Positions 57,415 through 64,000 of a stretch of 64,000 bases of DNA are shown piece by piece. Where the stretch lies: NCBI GenBank assembly GCA_041402125.1, contig JAWKSY010000003.1, positions 124,001 through 188,000 of the forward strand. The letters are read 5' to 3'. The notes beneath the pieces are model-generated. The model worked only from the letters and a program-made list of their open reading frames with translations. It was not told the origin of the DNA and did not search any database. Every line of letters starts with the position of its first letter. The stretch's first letter is position 1. The position numbers and the translations under genes were made by a program. Source of the stretch: JAWKSY01 sp041402125 (GTDB lineage Bacteria; Planctomycetota; GCA-002687715; DRQF01).

Positions 57415-58929
57415 TCAGCCGTCCTTCTTCTCTTCGCCGTCGGCGGAGGCGCCGGCCGGCTGCTCGCCCTCGCCGGCGGGCGCCGTGCCCTCCTCCGGCT
57501 TGACGGTCAGGACGACCGTCGACATCCGGTGCTCGGAGAGCGGACGCTGCCGCATGCCCTTGAGCATCTCGGTGAGCGAGCGCGCCTGACGGTCATAGGC
57601 CCAGCGGACGCCGTTGACGGTCACCTCGATCGAGCGGTCGAGATCGATGATCTCGTCGTTCAGGAAGAGCGAGATCTTCTGGAAGCCCTGTCCGGTCAGT
57701 CGGATCGCGCCGGCCTTGTCGTCCACCTCGACCGTGACGTCGATCGTCGCGCCGAGCGTGATGTCGTGCTGCACGAGCTTCAGGAAGGCGGCCGAGACGA
57801 AGATCGGGTTGTCGGTCACGAAGCGGAACTTCTTGGGGTTCGCGACCGCCGTCGTGTTGGCGTAGAACTCCGCGATCTTCGCGTTCGCCTCGATGAAGGG
57901 CTCGACCTGCTGACCGGCCTCGGCGGCCGGGTTGAGGGACTCGACCGGGCCCTCGGACTCCTCGATGGTGACCTTCTGCCACTTGCGCTCGGCCACGAGG
58001 GCCTTCGTGGCCTGCCAGGCCTTCCAGCGCGCGTCGCCGTCGCCCTTCTCCTTCGCGTGCGGCGGGCGCTGCGCGAACATCACCGGGAAGTCCTGCAGGC
58101 CGTCGATGACGTTCATGTGGTCGGGGTGGAAGGTCCCCTGACGCGCGACGACGCCGGCGAAGGTGTCGAGACCGTAGATCGCCGCGAGGTGGAGCGCGAC
58201 CGCCGCGCCGGTGCCCGCGCCCTCGACGAAGACCTTCGACGGGTCGGTGTTGAGGAGCTGCTGGACCTCCTTGAGCGGGCGGAGCATGTAGTTCGCCTGC
58301 TCGATGTCGAACCACTGGAACTCGTGCTCGGCCGTCGTCTCGCCCTTGTAGTCGCCCTTCATGATCTTGGTCGACTTCGTCTTCTGGACGAGGGTCGGCG
58401 CGACGAGGATGAACTGGTCGGCGAGCTCCTGGTTGGCCTTGCCGGTCAGCCAGACGCGCTTGATGTACTCCTTGCCGTCGCTCTTCTCGTCGTGGAAGCA
58501 GAGGACGATCGGCATCGGCTTCGAACGGTCGTAGGAGCGCGGGAAGCGGTAGGCGTACTCGATCTGGTAGAGCTCGCCCTTCCGCTTGAAGAAGACCTCG
58601 CCCTCCTGGAGCGAACCGGGGCCCTTGGCGCGCTTGTCGAACTTCTCCTCGCGGTAGGCCGCGTGCATGCGCGTCCAGGCGGAGACGTCGGAGAGCGGAT
58701 CGGCCTTGCCGTTCTTCTCGGACCAGGCGGTGAGGGCGTCGTTCAGCTCCTTCGCGTGCTTGGCGACGTTCGGCTCGTCCATGGCGGCCGCGAAGAGCGG
58801 CTGCAGCGCCTCGATGTCCTTGTCGGAGAGCTTCGCCTTCGGCGGCGCCTCGCCGTCCTGAGCCGCCGCCGCGCCGAGCGCGAGGACGAGCGTCGTGGAC
58901 AGGAGCAGGAGTCGGGTGATGAAGGTCAT
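57415..58929 (-). CDS. Secreted alpha/beta-hydrolase-like protein without the usual nucleophile
   Basis: A 504-residue exported protein: signal peptide MTFITRLLLLSTTLVLALGAAAAQ, a helical N-terminal 110 residues, then an esterase-like alpha/beta fold (YRFPRSYDRSKPMPIVLCFHD, FILVAPTL). The nucleophile elbow reads VFVEGAGTGAAVALHLA, so the Ser of GxSxG is replaced by Gly. A strand-rich domain follows (ITLGATIDVTVEVDD, FQKISLFLNDEIIDLD), and the end is Glu/Gly/Ala-rich. It looks like a non-catalytic relative of planctomycete esterases. The ATG at 58929 is the first of a clean signal peptide. Confidence 0.7.
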   Translation of the reverse strand: MTFITRLLLLSTTLVLALGAAAAQDGEAPPKAKLSDKDIEALQPLFAAAMDEPNVAKHAKELNDALTAWSEKNGKADPLSDVSAWTRMHAAYREEKFDKRAKGPGSLQEGEVFFKRKGELYQIEYAYRFPRSYDRSKPMPIVLCFHDEKSDGKEYIKRVWLTGKANQELADQFILVAPTLVQKTKSTKIMKGDYKGETTAEHEFQWFDIEQANYMLRPLKEVQQLLNTDPSKVFVEGAGTGAAVALHLAAIYGLDTFAGVVARQGTFHPDHMNVIDGLQDFPVMFAQRPPHAKEKGDGDARWKAWQATKALVAERKWQKVTIEESEGPVESLNPAAEAGQQVEPFIEANAKIAEFYANTTAVANPKKFRFVTDNPIFVSAAFLKLVQHDITLGATIDVTVEVDDKAGAIRLTGQGFQKISLFLNDEIIDLDRSIEVTVNGVRWAYDRQARSLTEMLKGMRQRPLSEHRMSTVVLTVKPEEGTAPAGEGEQPAGASADGEEKKDG

Positions 58930-59007
58930 GACGGTCTCCTTTTCGCGTTCGCGGAGGATTCTACGGTCGTCGACGCCCCGGGGCCAGTTCGGGAGATTCC
59001 CCGGACT

Positions 59008-60540
59008 TCAACGTCCGGCCGCGATCGCCCGGGCCCGTTGAAGGTGATAGCGGGCGCGCCAGCGGGGCTCCCCGCCGTCCGCCTCGGCGGCCTCGACCAC
59101 GCGCGCGAGCTGCACTGCCGCCTCCCCCGCGTCCCCGCGCTCGATCAGGGCGACGCCGAGGTTCTCGCGGGCGTCGAGGTTGTCGGCGTCGACCTCGAGC
59201 GACCGCCGCAGCGTCTCCAGTTCCTCCTCCGGGCGGCCGAGGCCGGCCCGGCAGAGGGCGAGATCGTTCAGGTAGCGCGACCGGGTGACGCGGTCCACGT
59301 CGTCCCGTTCGATGAGGGCGACCATGATCGCCTCCGTCTCCTCGAGGCGTCCGAGCTCCTTCAGGAGACTCCCCTGATCGCGCCGGAGCGCGTGATCCTC
59401 CGGCGTCGCGGCGAGGATGACCTCGTGCAGCGAGAGCGCGCGCTCGAAATCGCGCGCGGCGACCCGGGCGGCGACGACGTATCCCGCCTGCTCGCGCACG
59501 ACGGGATCCCGCGGGGCGAGCTCGAGCGCGCGCCGGATGACCTCGTGCGCCACGTCGACGCGACCGAGCTCGAGTTCGGCGCCCGCGAGGTGACGCATGG
59601 CGATCGCGTCGTCGGGGCGGCCCTCGAGGTAGCGGCGGAAGACCTCGGCCGCGCGGGCGTAGAGGTCCTTCGTGCCGCTCTGGTAGGCGGCGAGGGCGTA
59701 GGTGTACCCGAGGTAGAAGTCGGCGATCGACGCCTCCTCGTCGGGGATCGCCTCGCGCGCCGCCTCGAAGAGCGCGAGGCGCTCCTTCATGGCCTCCCCT
59801 TCGGACCAGGCGTTGCCGATCGCGACCCAGGGCTCCCAGCGGTCGGTCTCGGTCGTCACGAGGGCGAGGAACTCGCGCCGGACGTCCGCGCCGCGTCGCA
59901 TCCGGGCCAGGGCCTCGACCCGACGGGTCGCGATGAGGACGCTGCCGTCGCCGGTCTCGGCGCTGCGCTCGACGAAGGCCTCGAGACGGCCGCTCAGGTA
60001 GAGCGCCGCGAGTTCGGCCGCGCGGGCCCGCTCGTTCTCCGGATCGCGCTCGAGGATCCGCCGCGCGGCCTCCAGGGCCCGCTCGTGCGCGCCGAGGGCC
60101 ATCGCGACGTCCACCACCTCGGTGAGCGCGACGGTGGGATCCTCGGCCCGCGCCGCGGCGTCGCCGAGATGGATGAGAGCCTCGTGGAGATCGGTCTCCC
60201 CATCCACGCGACCGGCCTCCGCCTTCTCGGCCGCGCGGCGGTGCGCGATCCGTCCGAGATAGAGGAAGGCCTCCGGACGCTTGCGGTCGACGCCCTGCGC
60301 CATCGAGAAGTAGGTCATCGCCCGGGCGGACTCGTGCAGGCGATAGAGCGCCGTCCCGGCGCCGATCAGGTCGTCGTAATCCTTCCGCTCGCCCTCGAGC
60401 CGGCGCTCGAACAGGGCGAGCGCCTCGCGGTAACGGCCGTCCTTCAGGGCGGCCGCCGCCTCGTCATCGTTCTGGGCCCGGAGCGAGGTGGCGGCGACGA
60501 CGAGGATCGCGAGGACCGAGAGAGCGCGGACGAGAGGCAT
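59008..60540 (-). CDS. Secreted TPR-repeat protein
   Basis: A 510-residue exported protein with signal peptide MPLVRALSVLAILVVAATSLRAQ, then about twelve TPR units through to the C-terminus (for example ALKDGRYREALALFERRLEG, LGAHERALEAARRILERDPEN, ELGRVDVAHEVIRRALELAP and LGRPEEELETLRRSLEVDADN). TPRs mediate protein binding; no other domain is present. It heads the minus-strand cluster of exported proteins (59008 down to 55291), although the 78-base gap to the next gene leaves co-transcription unproven. Confidence 0.78.
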   Translation of the reverse strand: MPLVRALSVLAILVVAATSLRAQNDDEAAAALKDGRYREALALFERRLEGERKDYDDLIGAGTALYRLHESARAMTYFSMAQGVDRKRPEAFLYLGRIAHRRAAEKAEAGRVDGETDLHEALIHLGDAAARAEDPTVALTEVVDVAMALGAHERALEAARRILERDPENERARAAELAALYLSGRLEAFVERSAETGDGSVLIATRRVEALARMRRGADVRREFLALVTTETDRWEPWVAIGNAWSEGEAMKERLALFEAAREAIPDEEASIADFYLGYTYALAAYQSGTKDLYARAAEVFRRYLEGRPDDAIAMRHLAGAELELGRVDVAHEVIRRALELAPRDPVVREQAGYVVAARVAARDFERALSLHEVILAATPEDHALRRDQGSLLKELGRLEETEAIMVALIERDDVDRVTRSRYLNDLALCRAGLGRPEEELETLRRSLEVDADNLDARENLGVALIERGDAGEAAVQLARVVEAAEADGGEPRWRARYHLQRARAIAAGR

Positions 60541-60771
60541 GCGGACTCTCCGAACGAGGGTCGGGCGTTACCGGGACGTGACGCCGGACCACGAGGAGAA
60601 TGGATTCCGACGGGAACGACGCAAGCGGCGTTCCATCGCCCCCGGCCCCGGGGCCCGCGTTGAAGGCGGCTCCCGGGCCTGCTCTGCCAGTGACGCCGGT
60701 GGAACGTAAGAGACCATCCGAACGAATCTTGCAACCCACCGCGAATCCCGCGGGCGGCGGAGAGGACGGCG

Positions 60772-61920
60772 ATGAAGAACATCGGGATCTTCGGGTCCAC
60801 CGGCTCGATCGGCGAGAACGCCCTGCGGATCGTCGAGAGCCACCCGGAGGCCTTCCGGGTCGGTGTCCTGGCCGCCGGTTCCAGCGTCACCCGCCTCGTC
60901 GAGCAGGCCCGGGCCCATCGCCCCGAGGTGCTCGTGGTCGGCCGCGCCGAGAACGAGGCCGCCCTGCGCGAGGCCCTCGGCGCCGACGCCGGCTCCTTCG
61001 AGATCCTCTCCGGACCGGAGGGCCTCCGCGAGGCGGCGCGCGACCGTCGTCTCGACGTCGTCCTCTCCGGCGTGACCGGCGCCCAGGGCCTCCCGGTGAG
61101 CCTCGGCGCGCTCGAGGTCGGAACGCGCCTCGGCCTCGCCAACAAGGAGTCGATGGTGATGGCGGGGCCGATCCTCGACGCGATGGCGCGCGAGACCGGC
61201 TGCGAGATCGTCCCCGTCGACAGCGAGCACTCCGCCCTCTTCCAGTGCCTCGCGAGCGGGCGCAAGGAGGACGTGGGACGCCTCATCCTCACCGCCTCCG
61301 GGGGTCCCTTCCGGACGCGCCCCTTCGAGACCTTCGGCGACATCACCCTGGCGGAGGCGCTCAAGCACCCGACCTGGGACATGGGCCCGAAGATCACGAT
61401 CGACTCCGCCACGATGATGAACAAGGCGCTCGAGATCGTCGAGGCGCGCTGGCTCTTCGACGTCCCGCGCGCGCAGCTCGACGTGGTCGTCCACCCGCAG
61501 TCCATCGTCCACTCGATGGTGCTCTGGCGGGACGGCAGCGTGATCTCGCAGATGGGCGCGCCCGACATGCGGGTGCCGATCCAGTACGCCTTCACGCATC
61601 CGGCGCGGATCGATGCGACCCTCGAGACCTACTCGCCGGAAATCTTCAACGGCCTCGAGTTCTACCGGGCCGACACGCGGAAGTTCCCGTCCATCGAGAT
61701 GGGCTTCTTCGCCGCCGAGCGCGGCGGCACCTACGGCGCCGTCTTGAACGCGGCGAACGAGGCCGCGGTCCAGCGCTTCTTCGACGGCGAGATCGCCTTC
61801 GTCGAGATCTTCGAGCACGTGGGCCGGGTGCTCGAAAGCCACCGGCCGATCGAGACCCCGGACCTCGCGCAGGTCCTCGACGCGGATGCCTGGGCTCGGG
61901 AGGAGCTTGCTCGATGCTGA
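60772..61920 (+). CDS. dxr: 1-deoxy-D-xylulose 5-phosphate reductoisomerase
   Basis: A 382-residue enzyme of the MEP isoprenoid pathway, converting DXP to MEP with NADPH. The nucleotide loop is GSTGSIG (8-14). LANKESMVMAG, the metal/substrate loop VDSEHSALFQCL, LTASGGPFR, DSATMMNKALE and HPQSIVHSM are all present. The C-terminal NAANEAAVQRFFDGEIAF matches the family. An AGAGGA-type ribosome binding site precedes the ATG. The gene overlaps rseP by 7 bases, and the order dxr-rseP is common in bacteria. Confidence 0.96.
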   Translation: MKNIGIFGSTGSIGENALRIVESHPEAFRVGVLAAGSSVTRLVEQARAHRPEVLVVGRAENEAALREALGADAGSFEILSGPEGLREAARDRRLDVVLSGVTGAQGLPVSLGALEVGTRLGLANKESMVMAGPILDAMARETGCEIVPVDSEHSALFQCLASGRKEDVGRLILTASGGPFRTRPFETFGDITLAEALKHPTWDMGPKITIDSATMMNKALEIVEARWLFDVPRAQLDVVVHPQSIVHSMVLWRDGSVISQMGAPDMRVPIQYAFTHPARIDATLETYSPEIFNGLEFYRADTRKFPSIEMGFFAAERGGTYGAVLNAANEAAVQRFFDGEIAFVEIFEHVGRVLESHRPIETPDLAQVLDADAWAREELARC

Positions 61921-63725
61921 CCGTTCTCTACGTGCTCGCCGTCGTCTTCTCGATCGGCTTCCTGATCTTCTTCCACGAGCTGGGACACTTCCTGGCCGCG
62001 AAGAAGGTCGGCATCCGCGTGCACGCCTTCTCGATCGGCTTCGGCCCGCGCCTCTTCGGCTTCCGCCGCGGCGAGACCGACTACAAGGTCTGCCTCATCC
62101 CGCTCGGCGGCTACGTGGGCATGGCCGGAGAGGCGCCCGGCGAGGGCTCGGGCGATCCGCGCGACTTCTCGAGCAAGACGATCGGACAGCGCGTCCTCGT
62201 CGTCTCGGCCGGCGTCATCGCGAACGTGATCCTCGCCTTCGTGTTCTTCCCGCTGGCCTACAGCGTCGGCGTCCCCGAGAAGACCGCCGTCATCGGCGAC
62301 GTCGTTCCCGGCGGCCCCGCCTGGGAGGCCGGCCTGCGCCGCGGCGACCGCTTCGTCCGCATCGACGACCGCAAGGTCCACGGTTTCTCGGACGTCCAGA
62401 TGGACGTGGCCTTCGCGGACGAGGTCCTCGAGGCCGTCGTCGAGCGGAACGGAAGCGAGGTGCCGCTGCGCATCCGTCCCGTCTACCAGGAGGCGGCCGG
62501 GCTCCGCACGATCGGCGTGAGCCCCGCCCTCGAACCCCACCCGCTCATCCCCGAGCCCGGCAAGCTCGGGATCGACGTCCCCGCGAACTCGAAGATCCTC
62601 CGGATCGACGGCCGCGACGCGACCCGTCTCGAGGAGGAGCGTCTGCACCTGTCCTCGTCCTGGCCCGCCGCGAAGGGCACGAAACTCGCGCTCGAGATCG
62701 AGACGCCGGGCGGCGAACGACGGACGGTCGAGGCCCCGGTCGAGATCGAGCCGGCGAAGGACGACGCGCCCTGGTCCATCGGCGTCGTGTTCGCCCAGCT
62801 CCGCGTCGAGGAGGTGACGCCGGGAACCGCCGCGGCGGCGATCGGCCTCGCGAACGGCGACCGGATCCGGACCGTGGACGGCGCGCCGGTCGCCCACGAG
62901 ATCGCGCTGCGGCGCGCGATCGCCGACGGAACGGGCGCGGAGCTCGCGCTCGGCGTCGTCGACGCCGGCGGGACCGCGCTCACGCGACGCGGCGCGGTGA
63001 GCGCGGCCGACCGGGCGGACTTCCTCGATGTCATCCTGCTCACCGGCACGCCCCGCATCGCGCGCGTCCAGCCCGGCAGCCCGGCCGAGGCGGCGGGCGT
63101 CGCGGCCGGCGACGAGCTCGTCCGCATCGTACGAACGCAGGCCGAGGGCGGCGCCGACGACACCGCCGACCTCGTCTCCGCCGTCCGCGACAGCGTGGCC
63201 CGCCTCGCGCTCGGTCTCGTCCGGAACGGCGCGGAGGTCGCGCTCGAGGTCACGCCGGCTCGCGCCGGACGCAACGTCACCCTCGAGAACCTCCGCGTCT
63301 ACCGCGAGCGTCTCGACGAGGTCCGAGCGGGCTTCCCCGAGTCACTCGTCCTCGGTTTCCGTCAGACCGCGAACCAGTTCGTGAAGATCATCCTCAGCTT
63401 CCGCGCCCTGCTCACCGGCAACGTCTCGGCGCGGAACATGGGCGGCATCCTCACGATCTCCTACGTGAGCTACACCTTCGTCGAGCAGGGCCTCGGGAAG
63501 ATGTTCTGGTTCATGGCCTTCCTGAGCCTGAACCTCGCCTTCCTGAACATCCTCCCGATCCCGGTCCTCGACGGCGGCCACCTCATGTTCCTGATCTTCG
63601 AGAAGATCAAGGGACGTCCGCTGTCGGAGCGCGCGATGGGGCTCGCGAACCTCGGCGGCTTCGTGCTGATCATCGGCCTGATGGTCTTCGTGACCTTCAA
63701 CGACGTCGTCCGCTTCTTCTTTTGA
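61914..63725 (+). CDS. rseP: RseP-type site-2 (M50) membrane metalloprotease
   Basis: A 603-residue intramembrane zinc protease cleaving membrane-bound regulators such as anti-sigma factors. The zinc motif HELGH is at 21-25 in the first helix, and the second zinc ligand is in LNILPIPVLDGGHL (Asp553). GPRLFGFRRGETDYKV and PLGGYVGM follow the first helix. Between the helices lie two or three PDZ-like domains (VVPGGPAWEAGLRRGDRFV, VTPGTAAAAIGLANGDRI, VQPGSPAEAAGVAAGDEL), more than the two of E. coli RseP. The ATG at 61914 has AGGAG upstream. Confidence 0.93.
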   Translation: MLTVLYVLAVVFSIGFLIFFHELGHFLAAKKVGIRVHAFSIGFGPRLFGFRRGETDYKVCLIPLGGYVGMAGEAPGEGSGDPRDFSSKTIGQRVLVVSAGVIANVILAFVFFPLAYSVGVPEKTAVIGDVVPGGPAWEAGLRRGDRFVRIDDRKVHGFSDVQMDVAFADEVLEAVVERNGSEVPLRIRPVYQEAAGLRTIGVSPALEPHPLIPEPGKLGIDVPANSKILRIDGRDATRLEEERLHLSSSWPAAKGTKLALEIETPGGERRTVEAPVEIEPAKDDAPWSIGVVFAQLRVEEVTPGTAAAAIGLANGDRIRTVDGAPVAHEIALRRAIADGTGAELALGVVDAGGTALTRRGAVSAADRADFLDVILLTGTPRIARVQPGSPAEAAGVAAGDELVRIVRTQAEGGADDTADLVSAVRDSVARLALGLVRNGAEVALEVTPARAGRNVTLENLRVYRERLDEVRAGFPESLVLGFRQTANQFVKIILSFRALLTGNVSARNMGGILTISYVSYTFVEQGLGKMFWFMAFLSLNLAFLNILPIPVLDGGHLMFLIFEKIKGRPLSERAMGLANLGGFVLIIGLMVFVTFNDVVRFFF

Positions 63726-64000
63726 GCCGCACTCCGCACCAGGGAGGCGCGCGAGGATTCCTCGCGCTCCTCCGGCTCACCCGCTTCCCGAACGCCCTGA
63801 CGACGATCGCCGACCTCGCGGCCGGCGTCGCGGTCGGCATCGCCGCCGGCGGCCGGGCGCCCTCGTTCGGCGACGCGGTCCTCCAGTCGATCGGGCTCGT
63901 GACGCTCTACATGTTCGGCATGGGGCTGAATGACTGGGTCGATCGCGCGAAGGACGCCCGCCTCCACCCCACGCGTCCTCTCCCCTCCGGCGACCTCGGC
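63722..64000 (+). CDS. UbiA-family prenyltransferase, 3' partial (cut by window edge)
   Basis: The first 93 residues of an integral-membrane prenyltransferase. It starts at TTG 63722, overlapping the rseP stop (TTGA). LLRLTRFPNALTTIADLAAG forms the first helix, and the UbiA signature follows: NDWVDRAKD then RPLPSGDL, matching NDxxDxxxD plus the downstream RPLPSG. Without the rest, the acceptor (quinone precursor, haem or other) cannot be told. Confidence 0.8.
   Translation, partial: MSRTPHQGGARGFLALLRLTRFPNALTTIADLAAGVAVGIAAGGRAPSFGDAVLQSIGLVTLYMFGMGLNDWVDRAKDARLHPTRPLPSGDLG

Noticed and set aside
57250..60663. Plus-strand open frame of more than 1,100 codons opposite the exported-protein cluster
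   Set aside because: The minus-strand genes there have signal peptides, TPRs and recognisable folds; the plus frame has no motifs and skewed composition.

Overview
The window is GC-rich (roughly 70% by eye). It carries about 47 protein-coding genes on both strands and no rRNA, tRNA, CRISPR array or insertion sequence that I can see. It looks like a diderm bacterium: lpxH (lipid A synthesis), rseP, a lipobox protein and many signal peptides are present. The many secreted HEAT, TPR, beta-propeller, carboxypeptidase-regulatory-like and lamin-tail-like proteins, with fused MFS/spermidine synthase and esterase-like proteins, resemble Planctomycetota or a related deep lineage. That placement is inference; no marker here settles it.

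Layout. 0-13.6 kb: an unknown protein, a TraB/GumN-like protein, two tandem ABC-2 ATPase/permease pairs, a secreted beta-propeller, a RecD2-type helicase, a GT4 glycosyltransferase, a PilZ protein and an NhaC-type antiporter. 14-21 kb: a membrane-anchored repeat protein, rpiB, a Sua5/phosphatase fusion, and a histidine kinase/NtrC-type pair. 21.3-29.4 kb: dnaK behind a heat-shock-like promoter, a carbon-nitrogen hydrolase, and an ABC ATPase/GldF/GldG/DUF4340 operon. Nearly every gene in this block is broken by several frameshifts. 29.4-37.6 kb: a coupled pair of pseudo-receiver signalling proteins, two glycosyltransferases (one without its DxD motif), a FemAB-like protein, a second NtrC-like regulator and lpxH. 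37.7-50.1 kb: housekeeping genes cmk, rpsA, tyrS, gdh, inositol-3-phosphate synthase and nadE, mixed with secreted unknowns. 50.5-60.5 kb: two tandem Gly-rich HEAT proteins and a minus-strand cluster of secreted TPR, synthase-like and esterase-like proteins. 60.7-64 kb: dxr, rseP and the start of a UbiA-family prenyltransferase.

How the genes relate. Translational coupling (ATGA, GTGA or TTGA overlaps) links ABC permease to ATPase, rpiB to the Sua5 fusion, kinase to NtrC regulator, the two pseudo-receiver proteins, NtrC-like to lpxH, lipoprotein to tyrS, inositol-phosphate synthase to nadE, and dxr to rseP to ubiA. The 32-37 kb block reads as a surface-polysaccharide locus with its own regulator. 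Signalling genes with altered key residues recur: a GGDKF cyclase, pseudo-receivers, an NtrC-like protein with GAYTDA, and a glycosyltransferase without DxD.

Caveat. Reading frames are broken in genes that must work, dnaK and cmk among them, while the protein sequence stays conserved on both sides of each break. The simplest reading is indel errors in the assembly, dense at 22.2-29.6 kb. Coordinates in those stretches are approximate.
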